A DNA stretch of 64,000 nt from Glossina fuscipes (taxonomy: Eukaryota > Arthropoda > Insecta > Diptera > Glossinidae), in assembly GCF_014805625.2 (NCBI RefSeq), contig NW_023998440.1, positions 617,234 through 681,233 of the forward strand, written 5' to 3'. Shown here piece by piece: positions 24,292 through 35,335 of this stretch. The notes under the pieces were generated by a model. It had not been told where the DNA came from, ran no database searches, and saw only the letters and a program-made list of their open reading frames with translations. A program made the translations under genes and the position numbers. Within the stretch, counting starts at the first letter, position 1. Every line of letters starts with the position of its first letter.

Positions 24292-24538
24292 TTACGTTAG
24301 CTTAACTATCTCTTTTGCAATGTATGCATATGTTTTCTTGTCCAGCACCGAGTTGTAATTCTCATATCCATGTTTCAGAATCTCAGTAGGCTTCACTTTC
24401 GTCGCTGACTCTTGGAGGTATTCCCCAAGTTGTTCATTAAGACCGCTCATAGGTTCCGCTTACATGTGCTACCCTTACTACGCTTACTGCCATCAAGCAA
24501 CAAACGATCAATGATAGAATAATTGACTTTTCAGGCAT
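24292..24538 (-). pseudogene. Small secreted-protein relic with one frameshift
   Basis: From the ATG at 24538 the minus strand reads MPEKSIILSLIVCCLMAVSV, a clear signal-peptide-like start, to a TAA at 24437. In the overlapping frame from 24450 it continues as LNEQLGEYLQESATKVKP and KHGYENYNSVLDKKTYAYIA to a TAA at 24292-24294. A single one-base shift around 24440-24450 separates secretion signal from body, so this is either a recent pseudogene or an assembly error. The total would be about 80 residues. No intron fits the join. The family is not recognised; the size and signal peptide suggest a small secreted insect protein. It is in tandem with the 79-residue secreted frame downstream. Confidence 0.45.
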
Positions 24539-25027
24539 ACCTCCTGTTACATGTATTGAATAAATTCCATACTATCACTCATCGTATTTTGTGTTATGAT
24601 TTGAATTAATTCTGGAAAAATGTACTCATTATGATTAGAATTTCTATCGGTGGCATATCGAATTCTAGTTTGGGTTATACTTTAATTGCATTTGTGGTGA
24701 AAAATTTATTGAAATAAATTTTTTTTTTCAAATTCAAATTCATTATATGAGATCCCCATAAGTAGACAAGCCTTTAAGCAATGCAGCTATTATGCCATTA
24801 TATTTTTACGGCCCTCTAGCGGTTTCTGGATGAAGTTGCAGAATGCATGCTTGAAAGCTTCAAATGTCGGCATTTGATTTACCTTTCCTTAAAAAGGGAA
24901 CAGTCTGGAAAAATATAGCAATTACAGCAATTGTTACTTTCGGAGATATTGCTTTCACCAGCTTTCAGTATAATGACTACTTAAGTTTGGATTTATCTTT
25001 GATAACCCAACTGGCATCATTAATCGT

Positions 25028-25130
25028 GGGTTGAGGATATTTTTATGGTCCAGGGAATTTTTTATCATGATGGAGGGATATTTTTTAACATGGTCGTGGA
25101 TATTGTTTAATATGGTCGAGGGTATTTGCC
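25028..25130. repeat. Short tandem repeat, about four units of 22-25 bp
   Basis: The unit is roughly 'GATATTTTTTAxxATGGTCGxGG', repeated about four times with substitutions (ggatatttttatggtccagg, gaattttttatcatgatgg, gatattttttaacatggtcg, gatattgtttaatatggtcg). No coding frame crosses it. Confidence 0.6.
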
Positions 25131-25685
25131 TTTATTGAATGCAACTCTGTGCTCTCTCTATTCTGAACAAAAAGGTATGTTTTTCAGCGAAATTTCAACT
25201 CAATGCAATTCTGTTAGTTTCAACAAAGTCACTCCACAACTACACAAAAAAGTTGTAAACAGCTAATAATTGGGAAAAATAATTTAAAAGATGGAATTAA
25301 AAAGGACAAAAAAAAAGAACAAGAAATTTTTGACACATTTACATATAACTGAAATAAGGAAAAACCCGAAAAATTATGAAATTATAAATTTTATTTTATT
25401 GGACAATAAAAGTTGTATAAGTTAAACAAGAAAAGAGTAACTTCAAGGAAAATAGAAGCAGTATTTAGTGTATTAAAATCTTCCTTAATTTTAACAAAGT
25501 TACATCGGAACATGCCTATTAGATCGATTTATGAACTCAACTCAAACTGAAGATTTTTCATAGTGAAGATGACAAAGTGAGGAGACAAAGAAGCAGAGAT
25601 TTACAATGTTGTGAATGGTCAAGTTTTATGATAACAAATTCAAGCTCAATTTGGATAACGGGCTTGAAAATAATTTCGATACTAT

Positions 25686-25860
25686 TGTTACGGAAATGTT
25701 AAATCCAGCTCATTCCGGATAATTAATTTTCTCAAGTGATAAATTCCCCAGACAAGGAAAAACTAAGTGCACTTTAGCAGGCGCGTCATGCAGCTGCAAG
25801 CCGAGGAAAACGATTAGCGGAAAAACAGGTTAACGGATTAAAAATGAAGCCATGAATTTA
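25686..25860 (+). mobile_element. LTR-like repeat fragment, 5' end (TGTTACGG)
   Basis: It begins TGTTACGGAAATGTTAAATC and matches, inverted, 19800-19964, sharing blocks such as 'cattccgg(g/a)taattaatttt', 'aagtgca', 'cgaaaacgattagcggaaaa' and 'aaaaatg(g/a)a(a/g)ccatga'. TGTTACGG is a typical start for Gypsy-family LTRs. The 3' half is absent; the ENTPD pseudogene begins about 150 bp further on. Confidence 0.5.
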
Positions 25861-26010
25861 GGTAATAGTAATATTTTTGTAACAATGTATATAAATACAC
25901 TATCAGCGGAAGGCCGGATGTCGTGTACTCATCACTATGCTTTTCGCATTCTGCTCTCCCAGTTCTTTTATTTGATACCCATATCCCTGGTATTATTAAG
26001 AAAAAAATAA

Positions 26011-26994
26011 CCGCAGTGTCTACCGTGTTCATTTTACAATCAACAGCAGAAAACTTCAGTTAACGCCGCTAATCTATCCGCTGGTCTGAAGTTTTCGTTC
26101 CTTCGTTTAGTTGTATCCGTTATATTATTTTTATTGGGTTTAGGTAAGTACAAATGTAGTTTTCTTACTTTTTTTTTTTATTTATACAAAATTTTTTTAA
26201 TTCCAGGATTGTACATTGAGACAACAAATCCATTTTTAATGCATTTAGCCTCCAAACTTGGTTACAATAAACAGCAATACGCTGTTTACGCTGTGATTGT
26301 TGATGCAGGCTCAACGGGAAGTCGCGTGCTCGCTTATAAATTTAATCGTAGCTTTATAGGTAAATTCAAGACGTGCAAACATTACACATTAAGATTTCGG
26401 GTAAAACAGGCCAACATATTTATGTTTTTGCAATCGCGTCTTTATTTTATCATGCTTCTTTAAAAAAGTCCAAACATTTTCTTGTGAATTTTAAAGAAAA
26501 AATCTATCTAAAAAAGATTCCTTTGCTTATGTCTTCATTTTATTTACACAATAAAGTGATTTGAGCTGAAGAACTGTTTAAAGAACGTAAACCGGGACTT
26601 TCTGCTTTTGCCGATATTCCTGAGAAAGCTGCTTTGTCTGTTAAATTACTATTGGATGAAGCAAAAGGTAAGTTTCACTTCCTTTGGTTCAAAACTCCAT
26701 ACAGGAGCGGAGAAATACTTAATATAGGAAAAATGGTCATCTACTCCGTTGCTATTAAAAGCTACTGCGGGCTTGCGTTTACTACCACACAGTAAAGCAG
26801 AAAATCTTTTAAACGTCATACGTGACCTGTTTACCAAGTCAGTTTTTGGTGTGGATATCGATGCTGTCAAGATAATGGACGATACTAATGAGGGCATTTT
26901 TTCATGATTTACTGTGAATTTTCTTCTGGGTCAACTATCCAAAACTAATCAGGCTGCGGCATTAGACTTGGATGGTGGGGGCACGCAGCATTAG
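26011..26994 (+). pseudogene. ENTPD5/6-type nucleoside diphosphatase pseudogene, introns kept
   Basis: Four exons are readable. Exon 1 (open from 26011 to 26143) ends in a membrane-anchor-like FSFLRLVVSVILFLLGL. Exon 2 (26207-26359) has YAVYAVIVDAGSTGSRVLAY, the apyrase conserved region 1 of GDA1/CD39 enzymes. Exon 3 (26566-26667) has FKERKPGLSAFADIPEKAAL. Exon 4 (from 26706) has WSSTPLLLKATAGLRLLP (region 2/3), MDDTNEG, TVNFLLG and DLDGGGTQ (region 4). Introns have GT/AG borders, so this is not a processed copy. It is dead: TAG at 26726-26728, TGA at 26905-26907 (at the Trp before FTVNFLLG) and TAG at 26992-26994. Region 4 carries DLDGGGTQ instead of DLGGGSTQ. No initiator ATG is seen, the third intron is only 38 nt, and the C-terminal part is missing. 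In animals this family hydrolyses NDPs in the ER/Golgi lumen to UMP/GMP for sugar-nucleotide exchange. Confidence 0.88.
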
Positions 26995-26999
26995 TTCCA

Positions 27000-27985
27000 T
27001 ACACAGCACATTGTTCTCATAGTTATGTATTTTTGCAGCATTTTTATCTTTTTTGAAATAAAGCATCAGTTTCATCGCACACGGCCCACCCACATCTCAC
27101 CGCTAGACAACATCGATCTCTTTGAAGGTTTATTCACTTATTGTATTAAAAATATGAATTTAAAAGCGGGCGGATAACTTGGATCCTATGCAAGCCTATG
27201 TTGAAAGCTCTACCGTATTTGACATTTGAAACCGCGATCATTGGTATGATAAGATGTAATAAGTAAGGAATGGTCAATCACGCTTTTCTATCAAAACAAC
27301 TACAACAAGATTAAGTCTTTTTTTTTTATATTGAACATTTACCATATATTCGTACAAGTGCTTGAAATATAATATATAATCTTGTATATATAAATGTATA
27401 AAAAATAAGCATTTATCTCCCCTTGTACGTCTCTTGAATAGTTTTATACAATTTTTATAGGCGTGGCATTAGATGTTGCCCTATTTTGAAAAATTTTCTG
27501 TTAATTCTTACCATATATTCGTACAAGTGCTAGCATTCTTAGTTAAGCGCAATTTTCATTTGTGATTTGGTTATAATTATGTAACAAAAGTAATTATGTA
27601 TGTTTGTACAAGCCCTAGTGTGCATTGTTGTATATATATATGTGGTTTAATTTAACCATTGAAATCAAGAAAATAATTATGTTTGTTTTTTGACGATGAG
27701 TTTGCAAATTTTTCACGTCAATTAACTCCTGCCGAATATTTCAACTCTTATTTGTGTAATGAGGTTCATAAGTAAATGAATTTGGCCTATTTTCAAGCGG
27801 TTACGTTTAATTTAGAAAATCCTCCGCTTTATTTTTATGCAAATATTAATAATATGTTCATTAATTCTTTCCCTTTATTTCTAATTAGCTCTACGCTGCA
27901 TAACTGCTGCGATAACAGTAATAAGTAATAAGTAAAGCTTTATGCAACGTAAAACTTTTCTAAAAACCTTTTTGTTTCTTCTTTC
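27000..27985. other. Interval between ENTPD and p32 pieces; repeats and one unknown frame
   Basis: A SINE-like core (ttgaaagctctaccgtattt) lies at about 27190-27290. A 24-nt direct repeat 'ttaccatatattcgtacaag...' occurs at 27339 and 27508. A 27-nt block at 27444-27470 is identical to 38926-38952. From 27683 one frame reads FDDEFANFSRQLTPAEYF and, after a TAA, continues open as MNLAYFQAVTFNLENPPLYF; I cannot identify it. No p32 N-terminal exon was found here. Confidence 0.35.
27185..27295 (-). repeat. SINE-like repeat core, truncated
   Basis: The stretch 'ttgaaagctctaccgtatttgacatttgaaaccgcgatcattgg' aligns with the 22.35-kb copy (ttgaaaactgtaccgcacttgagatttgaacacacgaccattgag) in the same orientation. 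The tail and 5' parts are missing or unrecognisable. Confidence 0.4.
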
Positions 27986-27989
27986 TTAG

Positions 27990-28288
27990 GCGATGTTTTC
28001 GGTATTGATGAGCTAACAATATTTAAAGGTGAATGGAAAGAGAATATTTATACCGTGTCTGGGGATGTTCTAGATGACGTAAGTCAAACTTTTGTAAAAT
28101 GTTTTCCCATTAAGTTGAAGATTAATTTCATTTTTCAGTATCTTTACGACTTGCTCATGAATCTTTTGGAAGAAAAAGGCATCAGCAGTGAATTTGTCGA
28201 AAAAATGGCTGACTTGGCTACCGCTTACGAGCATTCATCTTATATAGCCCTTTTGGAGAATTTATCAAAATTCACCACTGGAAAGTAA
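27990..28288 (+). CDS. P32: p32/C1QBP (MAM33 family) homologue, last two exons
   Basis: Exon 27990-28078 follows a pyrimidine tract ending in TTAG and encodes DVFGIDELTIFKGEWKENIY and TVSGDVLDD. A 60-nt intron (28079-28138, GTAAGT...TTTTTCAG) is followed by exon 28139-28288 with YLYDLLMNLLEEKGISSEFV and LATAYEHSSYIALLENLSKF, ending TTGK and TAA. This matches the C-terminal third of the mitochondrial matrix acidic protein p32 (C1QBP/gC1qR; MAM33 in yeast), including the 'LYDxLMxxLxxxGI' and 'TAxEHxxYIxxLExLxxF' helices that form the trimer. Frames, splice sites and stop are intact. The N-terminal exons were not found; the first exon here is entered in phase 1. It is therefore either the end of a functional gene with distant 5' exons or a truncated copy. 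An alternative longer C-terminus is possible. Confidence 0.85.
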
Positions 28289-28448
28289 TTACTTTCCCTT
28301 TAGTTAGAAATTTAAGTTCTAAAATTTTGATTTTTAGAAATATTTAGTACGCAGCGCTTTTAGTTTTTATTCATTTTTTAGAAATCTAAATCCTTCGTTT
28401 CGTGACATTCTAATCACTTCTTTTTATTTTATTTCATTTTCAATTCAG

Positions 28449-28503
28449 TGTCGAAGAAAAAGGTTCGAAACCAAAAAGAGATGTCAAATATTTGATTGCA
28501 TAA
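28449..28503 (+). CDS. Possible alternative terminal exon of p32
   Basis: If splicing used the donor GGAAA|GTAATT at 28285, ten bases upstream of nothing else but the normal stop, the acceptor at 28446-28448 (after a long T-rich tract ending TTTTCAATTCAG) would join in frame. It would replace the final Lys with NVEEKGSKPKRDVKYLIA and a TAA at 28501-28503. The acceptor context is strong and the extension has coding-like composition. The standard stop at 28286-28288 already matches the usual family end, so this is speculative. Confidence 0.25.
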
Positions 28504-28509
28504 TAACTT

Positions 28510-29835
28510 TGACATTTTAAGTCAAAATACATACACATATTGACATAAATCAAGTACTGAATACAACTCTTTCAGTAAGTTTGAGTTGATTTAAGATTAA
28601 TTTCCTAATATGTTATGTATTAACATAAAAAGTACAACCAAATTTCATGTAAATTATATATTAAAGGGCTTCTAGTGGATTTTATAATTTCTTGAGAACA
28701 TACATATGGCTTTACTAGAAATATGCTTGACAGTATTTCCACCTACGCTAAATTGTTTCTATCTTTTTCCTTTTAATTTATTTTGTTTTAAGCCTGAATA
28801 TATATATAATTAGACACTCAATTATACTATTTGCTATATTACGAGTTCGGAGAAGAGCGGAAGAATACAAGTGAGTGAAAATTAAACCTAAAAGCTGTTT
28901 ATAATGATGACGTGTTAACCGCGTCGGTCTCTCTCCTCTCTTATGTTGACATTTTTTTCATCAGTGGCGTCATCAAAATCAACATTCTCATCACCATTGT
29001 TTGTAATCGTCATCATTATCATTATTCATAATTATCATTATTGTCACGATATCATTCGCTTTCGCTATGGAGTGGTGTGTGCATCAGCCTGCGTAAGTGA
29101 AGCACAATCATAGTAATTGTCTTTGCCAGTTGTTTTAGCATCGTTTCCAATTTCTACGTATGTATATATTCATGCGTCTACGTGCCTGCCTACATATGCC
29201 CGCACGCTCTTCTCCTTTTTATGTTACTTTCACAGAAACTTTATCATCGCCGACAAGGTTTACCAATTAAATTTTTTCATACTTCTCGTCAGGTCTTTTT
29301 TTCTTTTATTTTGCGATTTTTCCCATTCATAACAGCCATCGCTAATGTTGGTTAGAATGTCGACCCTGACTACGAAATAGAGATTGTTGATTTAAAACTT
29401 TGATTGTGTGTACGTTTAATTTACTAATAGAGAGAGAAGGGACACGTATGCATATTTACTTGAAAGCTACACATCGTGTGTATAAACTTGTATGTAATTT
29501 ATGTAGCGTGATTAACTGTTTATTTTGTTGTTACCATAGAGTTAATGGCATGCTCTCATCATTCACGTACGTATTTACCAAGGCAAAAAGCTTTCAAACT
29601 TAATTTTCTAATACCTTGGAGCTGGTCATGCACAGGGCGACACAGCAATGATTTTTTAAAATGTTGCCTTTTTGTTATGGCAAATAATAGCGCGGAAGGA
29701 TGTAAAAATTTGCACAAATTCATTGAAATCAAATTTTAACTAAATTAAGCCATTAAATACACATAAGCTAGTGAAAACATTGGACGTCCCAAATTAAATT
29801 CCCTCCAACATCCTAAACTTATTCAAATAACGAAT
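28510..29835. other. No gene supported
   Basis: AT-rich DNA. Several 64-71-codon frames (29117-29332, 29400-29603, 29545-29739) lack family features and splice context. A (cat)n/(atc)-rich stretch lies near 28980-29050. Confidence 0.3.
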
Positions 29836-29839
29836 TTTC

Positions 29840-30130
29840 AATATAAAATGTTATATAAGCAGTGATCGAAAAATTGGCCCGATCCGAATAATTTTCATTA
29901 TCGTTCATCCTTAGGTTAAAACATGTCGGTGTAACAAATTTCGTTAGAGCATCTCAAAAATTGTGATCTGTACAGTTGAATGCAAGAATACAGGAGGCGC
30001 AGATGGACGGACAACTTTATAAGGATTATCCCAAGTCCTTCTGGGTGTTGCGGGCATCCACACAAACTGAATACACTTATGTACTGCAAGTGATGTAGGA
30101 AATAAAAACAGGTGTGACGTTCTTCTATGA
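29840..30130 (-). repeat. GTCY-type dispersed repeat
   Basis: Minus-strand reading gives 'cacttgcagtac', 'gcaacacccagaaggacttg', 'gttgtccgtccatctg' and 'tttttgagatgctctaacgaaatttg' in the usual order. The 'aacacccagaagga' and 'agatatttcgatgaaatttgg' style blocks are shared with the copies at 52.6, 58.0 and 51.9 kb. Confidence 0.6.
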
Positions 30131-30369
30131 TCATCAACCATAAAACGAAGCCAATTTCGGAAACTATATACACAGATATCAAATTTAGAAATGTTAGGAA
30201 TATTGTTATAAAAGCCAATTCAGTTAAATGCTACGGTGAACTGATAACGACAACGTCATAAACTTAAATGCGTAAACTTGATTTGGTGTAAAGTTAATGG
30301 AATAGCAGCATTATTGCTAGGTTGTTATTGTGTTAACAACATTTGCAGTACAAAATATACTAATTTTTT

Positions 30370-30790
30370 GCGCCCTTATGTGACACCCGAAGGAGTGTTA
30401 CACTTTAGTCTGTCTGTCCATCGTTCGGTCCGATGTCAGTCCATATTGCTATTTTTGAGATATTTTGATGAACCACGTAGGTCGCTTTTTTTTGGATACC
30501 AACCCATATAAGGATTCTGAGGAAGGGTACAATCTTATACGCCAGGGAGGCTTCACTGTTAATGTTTTATGATGAAAATTTTTTCGTGATCGTAATTTGA
30601 CAGAAATATTAATTGGAACCACAATAATCTGTTTCTTCGGTTTCACTCCATTTAAGATTTCTCATTAAAAATAAGCCCTTCAGGAAGAGGTATAATTTGT
30701 AAAGCTTGCGATGAAAATTGGTTCATAGTGACAATTTAACAAAAAAAATAACGGTAAGAAATTTGGATTACATAGAGCTATTTTTTGTAT
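30370..30790 (+). repeat. GTCY-type dispersed repeat
   Basis: Contains 'gacacccgaaggagtg', 'agtctgtctgtccatcgttcggtccg', 'tttttgagatattttgatgaa' and 'atataaggattctgaggaaggg' in order. The last block also recurs at about 52425 (atataaggattcctccaat). Non-coding. Confidence 0.6.
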
Positions 30791-30799
30791 CCTGCATTT

Positions 30800-33480
30800 A
30801 GGTGCTATCGTGGAAAGCAAGCCCTTACACGGAAAGGAAGTTTAAGTTTTAGTTTTTTACGACGGAAACTGAAAATTAAGACAATTTTTATTTAATGGTC
30901 GGCCCTGCCTGGCCATAATGTCCTTGTATGTTTTTCTGCTTAAGGTATTTCTTCTCGTATTAAGTTTGAAAAAAAATAGAGGAAAATATCCTCTTCGTTG
31001 CCTGGCTTTTGATATTAATAAAGTAGTCTATGGTCTATTTTTAGGCAACATTTACACCACTTGCTATATTTCTCTTGCGAAATAAAGTAGTAAGGGAATT
31101 TCTTTACTTTGAAATTACAACAAGATTCGTCTCTATCTCATGAAATTTTGTTTAAGTTCAAGCAAGGTTATAGCGCCATTCAATTTCCAAATAGGATCAA
31201 TTAATAAGATATATTTAAAATTCATTTAAATAAAATATTAATATATATATAACACATATATGGAAAGTGGCTTTCCATGTTTTAATAAGCTATAGAGAAT
31301 TTTTGCAAAATTCATCTGTACTCTTAGAAAAGTTTTGCTCTCTTGGTAAAAAAGTTTTCATTTTTATTTCATTTAAATAATTCGAAATACAATGCTTGAG
31401 AGATATCTTTTCAAGTAATTTCATTTCGCATTTTTTATTGCTTCTTTCTTTAGCAATTAAAGCGATTTAACTAACCAAATTTCCTGATAAAACCAACCGC
31501 AGCTCTATTCGTTTTCATTAAATGTACACAAGTTGCACATACTTGCACACTTGTATGTTTTCGATGTCGAACTAGTATTGTAACAATTCATGTGACATTT
31601 TTAATTACGAAACTTTTTCTTGAGGTCCTTCATTCGATGTGTGGCTGAATATTTCCTATTCGCTAACGAAGAGCATATTAACTTCGTCAGACGCTATATG
31701 TGATACTCAAAGTGTGGGTTCCGAACGTATTCGAGTAGTACAGTGAAAAGTAACAATTTGAATGAACCGATTTAGAGAATGGTATAAAGATTACATGGAA
31801 AAAGAGTTTTTTTTACAGGAACCGAACAGAACGGGTTCGCAAATTCGTTCACGACTATCAGTTAGTAAAATGAAGAGGGTTTGGCGAAGAATTTGCAAAT
31901 CAGTAAAAAATTCATATAGTAGAAGGCGCTGCAGTCCAAATCATTTATCGATTATGCATAAGTCATTCAACTTTCGAAATTTATTTGAATTTGTTATTCT
32001 TAAACATTTACCTAGAGTGAGTGTCAAAGCATAGATGTGCTGAAACTTGCTTCTTTGCGGAGCCTCCTATGTACATAACTAGTCCCTTAAAAGTTCTTTG
32101 TCTTGAGAACTGAATAGTTATCGCTAAAGAAGAGTTTCCAGTTTACTATCTACAATCTGGTGATGGACGTTTCTCTTGGATGTCTAAGAGCAGTGTCGGG
32201 AGAATTACTTTTTGTCGTAAGAAAATTTCTTTGCTATGCTCTTCCTATACAGTCACTTCTCATGACACTACTCTACTAACGGGTAGCACAAAGTTTGCTC
32301 CTAATAACTATGATCGATTTCATATTATCTGGAGGATACCCCGATGCCTAGCTGCTGACTGCGGTTACATCGGTGGTTATCTTGAAGTTTCGGAAGGAAA
32401 TTAAACATTGGGTTGCCTAATATACCTGTACGTCTGATCAAAGTCGCGACAAATACAACGCATACCCATCTCTCCCATCACCTTAGTGCCTCAGGAGTAC
32501 TAGGACCGCCTTCTACGTACCTGGATTATTTGTTGCAATGTTGGCAATGCGGAGGAGTGATTACAATAAACCACTTCAGCGCCAGTTTTGTAATAAAGCA
32601 GGGCTGCTAATCACAAATAGTGAGATGACTTGTGACGTCCGCATGACGGTGTCAGAGATCGTAAAAATTATCCTTGGATAGCAAAGGGTGAATATTTGAT
32701 TTTTAGAATTTTTTCTCCCGTAAAGTTTCCGTTTCTTAATGTTAGGCTATATGAGCAAGGGCTTGTGGGCAGTTTTCAACGTGGCTCTAAGACTGTGAAT
32801 CTTTACTTCCCATTTCTTAACTTTATAATCGCATTTCGAACTTCTTTGGAAATTGCTCTGCGACATTTTATGGACTGATTGATGAATTGTTGTTTAATGT
32901 GCGGAAACAAGTGCAAAAACCAATTACCATCAACTGAAGATATTTGTTTGTGTTTTTATGGGATTAATACGTATATATATATATACAGTTTTTTATAACT
33001 TGATCTTAAGTCAACAAAGAATATTGAAGTGTTATTTAATAAAGATTTGAGTTTCTTATGAGATTTAGTTTTTGAGGTTCCATCTATAAATGCGAGAATC
33101 CCCAATATGCGGCAATATACATGTACAGTCTAAACAGCGATGTATTGATCCGATTTATCAATAAGTTTTATAAGCCCAGGAACTATATACGAGCACTTAG
33201 ATTTTATAAAAAATTCATAAAGAATAAGAAGAAGAAGAAGAAGTAAGAAGACTAGAAAACGAAAGTTTGTACGGAGGATTAAGAGCCTGATTCGCGAAAG
33301 TCTTAAGTCGAAGTGATAGATGGAAAATTTTTCATCCTCCCTTTATCGTTCAGATAAATAAACAACAGGTGCCACCTGATTCGAGGTAAGCTGTATATTA
33401 ATTTCCCCTTTTTTTTACCTCAGTTTTTTTTTCCAATCCTTTTTTTTTTTTTCATAGTTTTTTAAAAAGAGTTTGATTTT
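30800..33480. other. No gene supported
   Basis: A 90-codon frame at 31762-32034 (start MNRFREWYKDYMEKEF, then RSRLSVSKMKRVWRRICK) has a basic, helix-turn-helix-like feel and could be a transposase scrap, but no family motif is certain. Frames at 32180-32610 are not recognised. A GAA run lies at about 33229-33243. Confidence 0.25.
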
Positions 33481-34760
33481 TTGACATATTTTTGTGCGAC
33501 ATCTATGAGTTTGACCAGTTCGTTACGTTGAGGCTTTGTTCTTTTATATTTTTGTCTCCATCGATATGTGTTTTCAATGCACACTGGAGACAGACTATGC
33601 AACCACAAAAGGAATGTTTTTTACGTACAGATGATAGCACAGTTTTTTGCCGGCACATACATGGACATATATGAGTAATAGTGGTCACATAGGAAAATGC
33701 TTACTATGGAAAATCGAATAGTAACAAATTATCAGACTTTTAGCGTGTTTAGAGTTGTTAAGATGACCTAAAAACATGTACAACGCACTTTTGCCATATT
33801 TTTTAAACAAATTGCTTTTTATCGATTTTCATCTTTCGTTATTTCGCAAAAAAAGACTAAACCTAAGTGTACTTGTCTACTGTATATATTCAAGCTTTAA
33901 AAATTCTGTCAGTGCTTCATTGACTCTTTCATTCCAAACAGATTTTGTTTCAGTTTTAATTCAACATAGTCAAGGATTATTAGAGATAGCAGGAAATATA
34001 TTGCAGACTACCTATGCGTACGCATCGAGCTTATATGCGGTTTTTTAATCCTCCTTCTCTCGCCCTGACACTTATTTCTCTATCTCTTTTTCTCTCTCTG
34101 TTATCTCATTATTTAATGGCACTTAATGGAAATAATATTTAATGCCAAACACACATTCATTGCGTTATTAGGCACATAATAATATCTGATATAAATTATT
34201 CTATATGTAAGCGGTATGTGGGCATTAATGCGTGCACATGCATTTGTATATGCAGATTACGAACAAATAAATGTCCGCAGATTTCTCTCCATCCAATAAC
34301 CGCTAAATAAACACTTTACAAATAATTTGCATTTAAATTTGACAAATTATGAAATGTTGTGCATCATAAATTAGAAATTATTAAACTTTAATAGGTATTG
34401 ATGGGGTTTTTTTTTTTTGGTTTCGCGTACATTTATTTATATGCATATTATTTATGTATATATGTTAGAAATAATGCCAAAAATTACAATTTATGAAAAC
34501 TCCGATATATTAGTTTCATTTTGACCAGGTTAAAAAAAAAAAATGAAATGTGAAAAATATGAAGAAGACAACACACAAATCGCAGTGACTTTTGTGCAAT
34601 CTTTATTTATACCGTAATTATGCATTTTCCATACCATATACCATAATATAATTATAATATTCGCATTTCGATTTTATTGACGTAAAAAAGCGAATATTTA
34701 CAAGTAAAAGAGATAAAGGCGGGTAAAGGATAGGAACACGTCCGCATCCTGTCACAATAA
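33480..34760. other. No gene supported; AT-rich
   Basis: A 90-codon frame ends at 34048 with LIQHSQGLLEIAGNILQTT, coding-like but unplaced. The rest is AT-rich with TA-rich words. Confidence 0.2.
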
Positions 34761-34764
34761 TTCA

Positions 34765-35335
34765 CTAATCTTTTTTTTCTTTTTTCTCTCTAAATCTTCT
34801 ATCTTTTCTTTCCTTTTATTCGCTTTTATTTGCTTTTCTTAGTTTTTCTTTTCTACTTTTCAGTTTCTTTGTTTCTCTTCATTGTCTCTTCATTGTTTCT
34901 TTGCTTATCTTCTGTTCCCTTCCCTTCTTTGTCTTTCTCCTCCTCTCTTCGCTTCTTTCCTCAACACTTTTTCTTCACTTCTTTTCCCATCTCTTGTGCT
35001 TTCTTTTCCTTAATTATCCTCTCTTTTCTCTTTTTTTTTTTTCCTTTTCTATTTTTCAGGCTTTGATCTTTTCCCTTCTTCTATTCGCCCATGCATAATT
35101 CCTTTTCGTCGTGTTCCATCTTATCCCCTCTCTTATGTTCCCATCATTCCCTTCCATAACTTCACCACTACCCTCTGCTTTTCTCTTTCTTGTTCGTTTC
35201 TTCTCTTATATTATCTTCTTTTCTATTACCTTCTTTTGTCTTGTCGTTCTTGTTTCCCCGTCCTTTTTTATTTTCCCTTTCTACTATCTTCGTCGTCTCA
35301 ATTTCTTTTGGAATTTTTTCCTTCGCCATTAACAT
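34765..35335 (+). repeat. Long polypyrimidine (CT) tract, about 570 bp
   Basis: The + strand is strongly T/C-biased for about 570 bp with very few purine runs (for example ttttttttcttttttctctctaaatcttc). The F/L/S-rich frames here (34830-35066, 34901-35098, 35111-35332) are products of this composition and not genes. It ends sharply near 35335, where the base content returns to ordinary AT-rich sequence. Confidence 0.75.

Noticed and set aside
27683..27926. A further exon of ENTPD or p32 between the two genes
   Set aside because: The frame FDDEFANFSRQLTPAEYF is coding-like, but it matches neither the ENTPD C-terminus nor the p32 N-terminal part as I know them.
34830..35332. Three Phe/Leu/Ser-rich open frames as membrane proteins
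   Set aside because: They are produced by the polypyrimidine tract; all three + frames are open for the same compositional reason.
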